Assembly: GCA_018303655.1 (NCBI GenBank)
Contig: JAGVXT010000010.1
Coordinates: forward strand, 1 to 38,037
Direction of reading: 5' to 3'
Source: Candidatus Woesearchaeota archaeon
Lineage (GTDB): Archaea > Nanobdellota > Nanobdellia > Woesearchaeales > GW2011-AR4
DNA length: 38,037 bases
This document shows positions 16,928-25,828 of this stretch, piece by piece. The notes beneath the pieces are model-generated. The model worked only from the letters and a program-made list of their open reading frames with translations, did not search any database and was not told where the DNA came from. The position numbers were made by a program, and so were the translations under genes. Within the stretch, counting starts at the first letter, position 1; each line of letters opens with the position of its first letter.

Positions 16928-16993
16928 ATGGTTTTGGTTTTCAGCTTTTTAACGACGATTTTTGAGATTACACTTCCATAACTTGCAAAAAAA

Positions 16994-17557
16994 CTATCTC
17001 TGCAAGCTGTATCTTGCTGCGAGATTTGTTACAGAATTCAGCTGCTTTTGTATTTCCGCTTCATTTTCATTGCCGTAAGAAACTAATATTTTATCTAAAT
17101 TGTGGATAACATGATTATCAAATTCATTATTTAATTGTCCATTGACGTAAAATTTCAATTTGATATTTCCAGCATTACAATAACTTTGCTTTTCAACAAC
17201 TAAACAATTATTGCTAAAGTCCATGCCCAAAGACCTGAACATATGCCCTATTGTCAAGCCAGTTGCATGTGTATGGATAACATCCCCTATGCCCTCTTCA
17301 AAATGAAGAAAGCTGCTTGCAAGCTGGTACTTTCTTTGGGAAAAATCAATTGATTGCCCATTAATGTAAACTTTGACATCTGCATGCAAATGTGCAGAGC
17401 CAAGTACACCTATTCCAGTCAATAACTGTAATTGATTATTATGATTTTGAAATTTGTTTAATTGATTTATCAAAGCTCCTTTGGAAAGCCACTGCCATAA
17501 GAATAAAACTACCAATGCTAAAATCAAAACGTAAAAAATCAGGTCTTTTTTTCTCAT
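16994..17557 (-). CDS. Membrane-anchored His-rich (HxHAD) putative metal-binding protein
   Basis: TM N-terminus; AHLHADVKVYINGQSIDF...VIHTHATGLTIGHMFRSLG. Confidence 0.65.
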   Translation of the reverse strand: MRKKDLIFYVLILALVVLFLWQWLSKGALINQLNKFQNHNNQLQLLTGIGVLGSAHLHADVKVYINGQSIDFSQRKYQLASSFLHFEEGIGDVIHTHATGLTIGHMFRSLGMDFSNNCLVVEKQSYCNAGNIKLKFYVNGQLNNEFDNHVIHNLDKILVSYGNENEAEIQKQLNSVTNLAARYSLQR

Positions 17558-18720
17558 TGCTGCTGCTCGATTTGCTGGGCTTTAACAATCTGGCCTGTTG
17601 CCAAGTTCCTGTAGGTTCCCACAACTGAAAGCAGCCTGAAAACATAAAAGTCATCTTTTTCAACGGAGTAGAACTGCTTTAACGCAAGGCTTGCGGGATA
17701 AGCGCTGATTTCATCGGACAAAACGACAGTAGGCACCTGCGTTATGTTGTATTTTGCAATCAGTTCCTTTCCTCTTGCATCGCTTATGTCATATGTTTCT
17801 TCCTTATCTATTCTCGTTCCAAATCCATTTACTAATATTTCCTTATGATTGCTGACATTATAGCATTCTGTACAGCCTTGGTCAGTTAAATAAATAATGT
17901 TTACAATACCTCTTAATTTACCTGTGGTCAGGTTGATGTAAGGTGCATTTGGGTATGGCAAACCACCCCTAAATACATAAGTCCCATCGCTTTCTTTTGT
18001 TCCAATCTGGGGCCATGCCTGCTGCATTACATCATAAACAGAAGCATCCTTTGACAGGATAATTGCCGGCGCAAAATCAATGCTGTATTTTTTGATTAAA
18101 TCCCTGCCTTCATTGGTGGTTGGAGCAATAATCTTTTCATCAGAAATCCTGACTCCAGCTGCTTTAATCTGGCTTATCAAAATATTCAAGTCGCTGCATT
18201 TCCCGCATGCTGAATCCTTTAAATGATACAACACAACCCTTCCCTCTATTTTTCCGTTTGCGGCATTTGTATAAGGCGGGTTAATGCCGGACAACAGCAA
18301 TGCGTCTCCATTTTTTTCCAAGCCCTGTATGCTGACCCTGTCAATTTCGCCTGTAACAACAACAGCAGGCACTTTTTCAATGCCGTATTTTTTTATCAGC
18401 TCTTTGGCTTCCTTTGAGGTGAATTCCAGCGTTATTTCCTTTGTTACATTTGCATTTGCATTTTTTAGATGGCTTGCAATAGATGATATGTCAAAGCAAT
18501 CGCTGCATCTGGAATTCTTAATCAAAGCAAGCTCGATTTTTGCAGGCTTTAGCTTTTCAAGAGCAGCTTCTGAACTTTTTTTTATGTCTTTATTCAAATT
18601 GTAAGCCAAAAACATGTTTAAAATGAGCACTACTCCAAGCAGAATGATTATTCCAATGAAAATATTTTCAATATTCATCTTTTTAGAAATTGACTTGAGC
18701 CTTTTTTTTTCAGTGTCCAT
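17554..18720 (-). CDS. Membrane-anchored protein with three thioredoxin-like repeats
   Basis: TM then SRCSDCFD, SACGKCSD, QGCTECYN, each followed by a KYxIxxxPxVVL-type strand. Confidence 0.75.
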   Translation of the reverse strand: MDTEKKRLKSISKKMNIENIFIGIIILLGVVLILNMFLAYNLNKDIKKSSEAALEKLKPAKIELALIKNSRCSDCFDISSIASHLKNANANVTKEITLEFTSKEAKELIKKYGIEKVPAVVVTGEIDRVSIQGLEKNGDALLLSGINPPYTNAANGKIEGRVVLYHLKDSACGKCSDLNILISQIKAAGVRISDEKIIAPTTNEGRDLIKKYSIDFAPAIILSKDASVYDVMQQAWPQIGTKESDGTYVFRGGLPYPNAPYINLTTGKLRGIVNIIYLTDQGCTECYNVSNHKEILVNGFGTRIDKEETYDISDARGKELIAKYNITQVPTVVLSDEISAYPASLALKQFYSVEKDDFYVFRLLSVVGTYRNLATGQIVKAQQIEQQQ

Positions 18721-18725
18721 TTTAT

Positions 18726-19196
18726 TTATAATTTGCAGCCTGTCAATGCCGCTAGTTTTTCAAAAGACTGGGCATTTTCATGCCATGCGCCATTTATGAC
18801 CCATGTGGGTGTTTTCTTTATATCCGGCAATTCATCAAATTCGTGATAGTTTATGTACTTGAAGGACTTGCCAAACATTGCTTTCTGCCCCTGGGTGTAC
18901 TTGCACCAGTCCATTGCGCCGTACATTACAGCGCCTTTTTCAGTAAGGCATTTTGCGAAATTGTCATATAGGCCTGGCTTGTTGATTGAATAAACAGAGT
19001 AGGCAGACACCGCCAGAACAATGATGCCAATAGCTGATGCAATAACATAATATTTTGATTTGCTTCCTTTGGCTTGCTGCTGTTGTGTTTGCTGTTGGTG
19101 CTCAAGCCTTTGCTCGTATTCTTTTTGAGTTGTGAGGCTTTCCTGCCTTAGCTTCTCTAGCCTAAGCTTTCGCTTCTCTCTTTTTGTAAGTTCCAT
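18726..19196 (-). CDS. Single-TM thioredoxin-fold protein (VKOR-associated type), apparently monothiol
   Basis: LTEKGAVMYGAMDWCKYTQGQKAMFGKSFKYINYHEFDELPDIKKTPTWVINGAWHENAQSFEKLAALTGC. Confidence 0.65.
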   Translation of the reverse strand: MELTKREKRKLRLEKLRQESLTTQKEYEQRLEHQQQTQQQQAKGSKSKYYVIASAIGIIVLAVSAYSVYSINKPGLYDNFAKCLTEKGAVMYGAMDWCKYTQGQKAMFGKSFKYINYHEFDELPDIKKTPTWVINGAWHENAQSFEKLAALTGCKL

Positions 19197-19203
19197 TTTA
19201 GAA

Positions 19204-19416
19204 CTACAAGACAGAGTCTTTTGAGTTCAAATCATCTACCGGCGTGTCTTCATAGTCTGCGCTTGGAGCAACTCCGCAGCCACCGCCAACATACTGCCCT
19301 TGCTGCTGCTGCTGCGGCTGATTGTATGTTGCATAGCCGCTTTGTCCAGAAGACGTGCAGCCAACTAAAAAAACACTTAAAACTAACACTGCTAATATAG
19401 CTGTTTTTATTTTCAT
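19204..19416 (-). CDS. Small putative lipoprotein
   Basis: ILAVLVLSVFLVGC lipobox; internal YVGGGCGVAPS. Confidence 0.6.
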   Translation of the reverse strand: MKIKTAILAVLVLSVFLVGCTSSGQSGYATYNQPQQQQQGQYVGGGCGVAPSADYEDTPVDDLNSKDSVL

Positions 19417-19435
19417 AGTTTACCACCCATTATAA

Positions 19436-19630
19436 TTAACATCCACCAACCATTGACGGCAAATCATTCACATTTGATGGAAGGCTGTTTCCTGAGCCTG
19501 CTGGAGCGCTTCCAACACTGACCTTGCCTGTTGCTATGCTTGTCTTTAAGCTGCTAAGCTGTATGGCTTGCACTGCTGTGAGCAATACAAGGACGACAAG
19601 CACGATCACAATAACGACATTTCTGTTCAT
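19436..19630 (-). CDS. 64-aa TM-anchored peptide ending NDLPSMVGGC
   Basis: MNRNVVIVIVLVVLVLLTAVQAI...SLPSNVNDLPSMVGGC*. Confidence 0.7.
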   Translation of the reverse strand: MNRNVVIVIVLVVLVLLTAVQAIQLSSLKTSIATGKVSVGSAPAGSGNSLPSNVNDLPSMVGGC

Positions 19631-19664
19631 TTTAACCTCCGAAGTGTTTATTCTTTTATAAAAA

Positions 19665-20354
19665 TTATGTTTTTGCCTTGGCCAACTCCTGTTCGATTAG
19701 CTGCACAAAAGCCTCATAAGGATGCGCACCTACAAGCATGTTGCCGTTAACAAAAAATGCGGGAGTTCCCGTAACTCCAAGCTGCATGCCTTCGCTCATG
19801 TCTTTTTCCACTTCTTCTGCCATTCTGCCGGAGTCGAGGCACTCATTGAATTTTTCTGCGTCCAATCCCAAGTCTTTTGCATATCGCTTAAGGCTTGCAG
19901 CATCAAGCGCCTGCTGATTTTCAAATATTTTGTTATGGTATTCCCAAAATTTGCCTTGCTCATCAGCGCACTCGCCAGCTTCTGCTGCTTTTTGCGCATT
20001 TTGATGGAAGCTTAACGGGAAATCCATGTATACAAATTTTACCTTGCCTGTCTGTATGTAATCGTTGTCTATGTATGGCAATGTTTGGGCATAAAATCTT
20101 GCGCAATATGGGCACTGGAAATCGCTGAATTCAACTATTGTTATTGGTGCGTCGTCAGAACCTTTCTGCGGGTTATCGTATAAGCTCAGGGTCGTATCTT
20201 TTTCGGCTTGCAAGGCAACTTGGTTTTTTTTGTCTTCAATATATTTTTCTTGCAGCTCGTATCTGCTCTGGAAGTTGTATGTGGAGTATAAATTGATAGC
20301 GGACAATGCAAGCGTCAAAGCAACCAGTGCTATCAGCAATGACTGCTTCTCCAT
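19665..20354 (-). CDS. DsbA-family thiol oxidoreductase, membrane-anchored
   Basis: TIVEFSDFQCPYCARFYAQTLP; GVTGTPAFFVNGNMLVGAHPYEAF. Confidence 0.93.
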   Translation of the reverse strand: MEKQSLLIALVALTLALSAINLYSTYNFQSRYELQEKYIEDKKNQVALQAEKDTTLSLYDNPQKGSDDAPITIVEFSDFQCPYCARFYAQTLPYIDNDYIQTGKVKFVYMDFPLSFHQNAQKAAEAGECADEQGKFWEYHNKIFENQQALDAASLKRYAKDLGLDAEKFNECLDSGRMAEEVEKDMSEGMQLGVTGTPAFFVNGNMLVGAHPYEAFVQLIEQELAKAKT

Positions 20355-20360
20355 TTGGAA

Positions 20361-21344
20361 TCAGCATCCCCCTACCATCGACGGAAGGTCATTAATACTT
20401 GCTGCTGTGTCTCCAGAGCCTTGCTGGCTGCCAGATGCAACTGCCTGCTTCATCTCCTTCAGCTTTTCCTCGTCAACATCAAGCAACAATGCTGCGATGT
20501 CTGGCGTGTACTGGCCTGTTTGAGTTTCCTGCACATACCTTTGTATCATCTGCTTCGGAAAGAAAAGCCCTTTCCACTTGACAACTTCTTTTGTTATTTC
20601 ATCATCGCTCAATTCAGGGTAATTTTTGATGAGATATGCTGTAAGGCCTCTCATTGCCCATGAGTGCTTGCAGCCGCAGGTTGGCCTGCCGTCTTGAGTG
20701 ACTGCGGTTTTGACGCCGCAGCAGAACTCACACGTTATTGTAGGAGTTGTAAGTATGCTTATGTACCTGTCTCTTTCTTCAGGTGTTGAGAGCTGCACTT
20801 TTGTTCTTCCATAAGCAGGGTCAAGCTGTGCAATTACTTCCAGGCTTCTTATTGGATCTTCAAATGAAACTCCTAAAGATTCTCCATAGAAAGGTGTGCC
20901 TCTTGGGATTATGATGGCAACTGCATCTTGTGTTGGATCTCCTGTCAAAGCAACAGGGGTTTTTGTCGAGGCTGTTTTTAATGTCAAGCCGCTGCTTAAG
21001 CCTATTAGCGCAGATGCCTGTGAAATCTGGACATGGTTGAAAACTATAAGAACAGCAATAAAGGCAACAATTCCATAGCTTAATTTTTCCGTGAAAGTCC
21101 ATGGCATATCACTTTGTATTTTGGCATGCTTATGTGCCATGCGCTCATGATGGGCTTCTTTAGGCTTCTCTATAAGCATCCAGGCAATCAAGCCAACTAA
21201 AGCAACAATCAATGCAACTGAAATGTAAGTCCAGTAGCTTTGTGAAATCCTGAAGAACAGGTATTGGCTGAAAACCAATATTGCTCCAACTAAGATGATC
21301 AAAAAAATGATTACTTTGTCCAGCAATTCAGCATCTTTGTCCAT
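20361..21344 (-). CDS. Multi-TM protein with Cys-rich (PCYCGC-like) domain ending NDLPSMVGGC
   Basis: TM segments; CEFCCGVKTAVTQDGRPTCGCKHSWAMRGLTAYLI; C-terminus SINDLPSMVGGC*. Confidence 0.7.
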   Translation of the reverse strand: MDKDAELLDKVIIFLIILVGAILVFSQYLFFRISQSYWTYISVALIVALVGLIAWMLIEKPKEAHHERMAHKHAKIQSDMPWTFTEKLSYGIVAFIAVLIVFNHVQISQASALIGLSSGLTLKTASTKTPVALTGDPTQDAVAIIIPRGTPFYGESLGVSFEDPIRSLEVIAQLDPAYGRTKVQLSTPEERDRYISILTTPTITCEFCCGVKTAVTQDGRPTCGCKHSWAMRGLTAYLIKNYPELSDDEITKEVVKWKGLFFPKQMIQRYVQETQTGQYTPDIAALLLDVDEEKLKEMKQAVASGSQQGSGDTAASINDLPSMVGGC

Positions 21345-21438
21345 GTTTATTATGATTATTGGGCTTTTTATATATATTTTACTTGCAAGACCATGCTATT
21401 TAAAAAGCTTGTTTTTGCCAAAAAAGGCTTAAAATTGT

Positions 21439-22422
21439 TCATTTCCGTTCACAAAGGCTAGTTTGAGGGTTTTTTTTATTCCGATTGTACAAAAAATATC
21501 CCACAAAAGAGGCAAACAATACAAATGCAGTCAACCCAATCAAATTGATGTATGGCGCATCAAATAATCTTTCCTCAAAGATATATGCATAAACAGATGT
21601 TCTTAATGGATCGAGAGTGTTTATTACATTTGTACCGTTGAAAATTATAAAGATTAAGCCTGAGGCTATCAACAAAATGCCTGCCATCACCTTCATTGTG
21701 TGGATGTAAAAGGTTTTTCCAAAAATCCTGACTTCATATTCTTTGCCCTTGAGCCATGCTTTCTGAGTTAGATTGTGCTTGTCAAACAAAATTGAAATTA
21801 GGAATAATGGAACAAACAATCCGAGGGAGTAGAAAAAAAGCAAAGCGCCGGCATAAAAGTAGTTATGAAACGTTGAGGCTATTAACAAAATTCCCGCAAG
21901 AACAGGGCCAAGGCACGCGCTCCATCCCAAGCCAAATAAAATTCCAAATGAGAAAATGCCAAAAATATCATGACTTGTTTTTTTGCCTATGCTTATGAAA
22001 GTGAATCCTTTGCCCAGAATCGTCATAATGCCAAAAATTATAAGAAAAACTCCAGCAACAAGGATAAGCAATTTTGTATCAGCAACCTGTATTGAAGTCA
22101 GGGTCTGGCCTATTGCGGAAGCGAAAATCCCAAGCAATATAAAAATCGATGAGAAGCCTGCAAAAAAAACAAGAGTCATTTTTGTTATTTCAGTTCTTTC
22201 CTTGAAAGTGTAGGCAAAGAAGGCTGGCAGGATTGCAAGAGTGCATGGCAATAAAACGCTTATCATGCCGCCGATAAAGGCAACAAAAAACGAGAGGTTC
22301 TGCAAATAGAAAATTGCCTGCTGCTGGCTGTAATCAGCGAGTTTCTGCAGTCCTGTTTGTGCCATAGCTGTTAAAGATAACAATGTTAAAATTAAAAATA
22401 AGATTAGAGTTATTTTTTTCAT
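21439..22422 (-). CDS. CcdA/DsbD-family thiol-disulfide transmembrane protein
   Basis: GGMISVLLPCTLAILPAFFAY...FGLGWSACLGPVLAGILL. Confidence 0.85.
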   Translation of the reverse strand: MKKITLILFLILTLLSLTAMAQTGLQKLADYSQQQAIFYLQNLSFFVAFIGGMISVLLPCTLAILPAFFAYTFKERTEITKMTLVFFAGFSSIFILLGIFASAIGQTLTSIQVADTKLLILVAGVFLIIFGIMTILGKGFTFISIGKKTSHDIFGIFSFGILFGLGWSACLGPVLAGILLIASTFHNYFYAGALLFFYSLGLFVPLFLISILFDKHNLTQKAWLKGKEYEVRIFGKTFYIHTMKVMAGILLIASGLIFIIFNGTNVINTLDPLRTSVYAYIFEERLFDAPYINLIGLTAFVLFASFVGYFLYNRNKKNPQTSLCERK

Positions 22423-22423
22423 T

Positions 22424-22870
22424 TTATTCCCTTACAATATACTTTCCCTTCATTCCAACATGGCCAGGGCCGCAATAAATAGTGCACACCATGTCCCACG
22501 TGCCTGCCTCATCAGCTGTTATCTCTAAAATTGTTTTGTTGCCTTTTTTTATTGCCTTGTTAGGGTCCCAATTTGGAATTATGATGCCTTCCAATTCAAA
22601 TCCATGCGGAACATCAACGCTTTCTATTACAAATCTTATTTTTTCCATTTTTTTTACAACAATAGTATCCGGCTCCCACCTGTATTGTATTGATTTTAAT
22701 TCTATTTCCCTTGCACCATCAATTATTTTTCCGCTTAAAGGAAGGTTGTCAAATTTCTTTTTATGGTATTCAATTATTTTTTTCGCTTTTATTGTGTCTT
22801 CACCTTCTTTTTGAGAGCATGCGCTAATTAAAAGAACAGATAAAATAAATATTAACATTATTTTTCCCAT
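22424..22870 (-). CDS. Cupredoxin lipoprotein with CuA-type motif
   Basis: Lipobox LLISAC; VPHGF...CTIYCGPGHVGMKG (C-x3-C-x3-H-x2-M). Confidence 0.85.
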   Translation of the reverse strand: MGKIMLIFILSVLLISACSQKEGEDTIKAKKIIEYHKKKFDNLPLSGKIIDGAREIELKSIQYRWEPDTIVVKKMEKIRFVIESVDVPHGFELEGIIIPNWDPNKAIKKGNKTILEITADEAGTWDMVCTIYCGPGHVGMKGKYIVRE

Positions 22871-23721
22871 TTTGAAGCATAAATCTGTTTTATAAGCTCA
22901 GTTTCAACAATTTGAATTTCATTTCCAACATTGTAGCCTTTTGGCACTTCTCCAGGCAATGTGCCTGTGAATGAGATGCCGCCGTCTTTTGTGCTTACTC
23001 CTACAAAATACGGGTAAAATTCCCCCTGGAGCTTAATGACCCAGACTGGTTCCTTGATGTTAATTATTAGGTATGGAACAAAGCTATCAACAAGAGGGGC
23101 ATTGAAACTCAACTCCGCAACCTTCTTTGCAATACTGCTGCTTATTGCAGGAACTGCATCAATTGACCCTTTTGGATAATCAAAAATTGAAAGCCGCCAG
23201 GCTATTATGTTGCCATTGAACGCGTCTACATTGACCATTAATTCCTCTCCCACAACCAAAATACCATTCACGTACCTAAACCATTTGTAAAAATAAGTGC
23301 TATCGACTTCAGAAACATCAGGATCATATTTCAGCTCAGATTTAATTTTATCAGGAAATTTGTTAAAGAATTTTTTTGCTATGTCAATGCCCTGCTCTTT
23401 TGTCAGTTTTTTTGTAACTGTTTTATGCTTTAGATTTTCATTTCTCATGCCATAGACTTCGTACCCCAAAGGGTTTATCTCGACATAATTCCTTTGCTCC
23501 GGCTCGAAATGAACAATTATCAATCCTTTGTCAAGGTCAAAGCCAAGAGGCTTTTTTTTTGCATTAAGAAATTTCTGCGCTTCTTCTATTACATTCGATT
23601 TAAGCTCTTTGTCAAAATCCAGGCTTATGTCAAATAAATACAATGAATGGGCATTAACAAAAATAAGAGATGAAATCATCAATAAAACAAAAAACAAGAA
23701 AATAAAAAATAATTTTTTCAT
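22858..23721 (-). CDS. Secreted PepSY/YcdB-like protein
   Basis: Signal peptide; KKLTKEQGIDIAKKFFNKF...VDAFNGNIIAW. Confidence 0.55.
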   Translation of the reverse strand: MKKLFFIFLFFVLLMISSLIFVNAHSLYLFDISLDFDKELKSNVIEEAQKFLNAKKKPLGFDLDKGLIIVHFEPEQRNYVEINPLGYEVYGMRNENLKHKTVTKKLTKEQGIDIAKKFFNKFPDKIKSELKYDPDVSEVDSTYFYKWFRYVNGILVVGEELMVNVDAFNGNIIAWRLSIFDYPKGSIDAVPAISSSIAKKVAELSFNAPLVDSFVPYLIINIKEPVWVIKLQGEFYPYFVGVSTKDGGISFTGTLPGEVPKGYNVGNEIQIVETELIKQIYASKWEK

Positions 23722-23722
23722 C

Positions 23723-24211
23723 TTACCTCACAATTATTTTTCCTTTCATGTTGCTGTGGCCGGAGCCGCAAAACACAGAGCAGAATGCCGTGAAAGTTCC
23801 TTCCTTGTCTGCTGTGAACTCAATTGTAACAGGCTTTCCAGGGTCAAGCCTCTCATTGATGCCATATTCTGGAATTGAAATTCCATGCGGCACATCAGTT
23901 GTTGTGACAATAAGCCTTACTTTGTCGCCTTTGTTCACTTCTATTGTTTCGGGTATAAATGAAAACTGCTTTGCCGTCATTTTGAATTCTTTGACTTCTG
24001 CTGATGCGGGTGTTTGTGTTGGTGCTTGTGTTGTTGATGCTGCTTCTTCCCCAACTATCTTTTCTTCAATTTGATTGTTGCCTGATGGCGTTTGCTGCTG
24101 CACTGGGTTTCCTTGTCCAATTAAGTCTTCTGATTTTCCTGCTGGTTTTTGCTGTGCACAAGCACTTGCTAAAAATATGCTTATCAATAATAACACTATT
24201 ATCTTTCTCAT
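23723..24211 (-). CDS. Cupredoxin lipoprotein with CuA-type motif (second copy)
   Basis: Lipobox FLASAC; VPHGISIPEYGIN...CSVFCGSGHSNMKGKIIV. Confidence 0.88.
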   Translation of the reverse strand: MRKIIVLLLISIFLASACAQQKPAGKSEDLIGQGNPVQQQTPSGNNQIEEKIVGEEAASTTQAPTQTPASAEVKEFKMTAKQFSFIPETIEVNKGDKVRLIVTTTDVPHGISIPEYGINERLDPGKPVTIEFTADKEGTFTAFCSVFCGSGHSNMKGKIIVR

Positions 24212-24239
24212 TATATCCTTCTCCTAAACTATATTTTTA

Positions 24240-24337
24240 TATAGAGAATTTTGACAAATTTATAAATAATCAAAATTCTCTAAGAGGACTTTGAATCTAT
24301 AAGGTTTATAATAGGTTATTCAAAGTCCCCTATATAA
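24240..24337. repeat. Double-hairpin dispersed repeat, copy R1
   Basis: TAGAGAATTTTGA/TCAAAATTCTCTA and GGACTTTGAAT/ATTCAAAGTCC stems, bounded by TATAGAG...CTATATAA. Confidence 0.85.
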
Positions 24338-24446
24338 TCTAGCATGAAAACCTTGGGCTTATTAAACTTTATTTTTTGAGAAAAAAGACAAAATTGAGCT
24401 TTTTTGCGTTCATAGGGCATTATTTGAGTTTTAGGAAATCAAATGC

Positions 24447-25292
24447 TCAGCCAACAACAAGCAGTTTGAGCAAAAACCCGACATAATAGGATATTGCTGC
24501 TGCAGCCCCCCCAATAAAAACAGTCTCGAAAACAGACTTCAAAAGATTTATCCTTGCCACATAGCTTTTTATGGCTCCTACCGCAAACAATGCAACAAGG
24601 GTCATAACAACAGCAATTGCGAAAGTGTTGCGCTGGAAGAAAGGGGCAAAGTACGAAAACACATAAGCAAGCAGGGGAATGATGCCTATGATTATGAATC
24701 CAAGGTAAGTTGCCATAGCTGTCTTCCATGGAGTTTTGGGGCTTTCGAGCAGGCCAAGCTCCTCTGCCATCATCGTGTCAACCCAGACTTTTTTATTGGA
24801 TGTTACAATCTTGACTGAATTATCCAAGTCTTTTCCCTTGAATCCTTTTCTCCTGAAGATTTCCCTTATTTCTTCGCGCTCGCCTGATGGCACAGCCTTT
24901 ATCTCCCATTCTTCCCTTTTCCTTTCCCTTGCTATCAAATCCCTTTGTGTTTTCTCGCTGAGGAAATTGCCGACTGCCATTGAAAAGCCGTCAGCAATAA
25001 GGTTTGCAAAGCCAAGAATTATGACAACAACCGATGACAATGAAGCGCCTGTTGCGCCTGCAACAACTGCAAATGTAGTAACTGTGCCATCTATTGCCCC
25101 GTACACAAATTCAGCAAGATACTGCTCCTTTGCTGCACTAAATACCTCTCCTCTTTTTGCCTTCCTTATCAATTCATCCTTGTGCGCCTGCTGCGCAAGG
25201 TCTATGTTTCTTGAATAGTAAGCCTGGCGCGCCTTTTCCATTCTTGACGGCATGCAGACTAATAAAACCAGCTTATTTATAAATCTTGACAC
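24447..25292 (-). CDS. VIT1/CCC1-family metal transporter
   Basis: EFVYGAIDGTVTTFAVVAGATGASLSSVVVIILGFANLIADGFSMAVGNFLSEKTQRD; start may be an internal Met. Confidence 0.88.
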   Translation of the reverse strand: MSRFINKLVLLVCMPSRMEKARQAYYSRNIDLAQQAHKDELIRKAKRGEVFSAAKEQYLAEFVYGAIDGTVTTFAVVAGATGASLSSVVVIILGFANLIADGFSMAVGNFLSEKTQRDLIARERKREEWEIKAVPSGEREEIREIFRRKGFKGKDLDNSVKIVTSNKKVWVDTMMAEELGLLESPKTPWKTAMATYLGFIIIGIIPLLAYVFSYFAPFFQRNTFAIAVVMTLVALFAVGAIKSYVARINLLKSVFETVFIGGAAAAISYYVGFLLKLLVVG

Positions 25293-25515
25293 TCCAATGA
25301 ATCAGCAGAACTCGCATACCTTCTTTTTCTTGTTTATGACTTTTGCTGCTTTCTTTTTCGCTGTTTTTCTTGGTTTTTTTGTTTTTGCCATTTCAACATC
25401 TTTTGCTTTCTTGTTTTTAAATTTTGCGGAAAATTACTTTTCCGAAAACCCCGAAAATCTATGATTTGCGATGTTATTGATTTTCATTGAATTGCACTTT
25501 TGCCATTAACGAAAA

Positions 25516-25827
25516 CTAAGAAATATCCCTGTGGGTTTCGTACAAAAATGCGGCATCCTCATTGTGCTTTTTCAGCTCATTTATCAGCATTCTAAAAATG
25601 TCATTTGAAGATACACTTTTCTTTGTTTTTATCCATTTTGTTGCTGCTGCAGATACTTTTTTGCAGATTTCCTCTGCTTCTTTTTCGCTTAAATGAGCGT
25701 TTCTGCAGGCAAAAAAGCAGGAGCCGTAGACCTTCCTTTCGTCATAAAACTCTGCATGTCCCGCTCTTTTCACTATTTGGAGCATTGTCCTTTTCTTTGA
25801 CCTTTTTATTATTTTTTTCTTTTTCAT
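25516..25827 (-). CDS. Stand-alone ATP-cone domain protein
   Basis: VKRAGHAEFYDERKVYGSCFFACRNAHLSEKEAEEICKKV...DEDAAFLYETHRDIS-type layout. Confidence 0.75.
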   Translation of the reverse strand: MKKKKIIKRSKKRTMLQIVKRAGHAEFYDERKVYGSCFFACRNAHLSEKEAEEICKKVSAAATKWIKTKKSVSSNDIFRMLINELKKHNEDAAFLYETHRDIS

Positions 25828-25828
25828 C

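Noticed and set aside
19436-19475. LPSMVGG as a sortase LPxTG-type signal
   Set aside because: It is at the extreme C-terminus with no following TM segment and positive tail, so it does not fit the sortase architecture.
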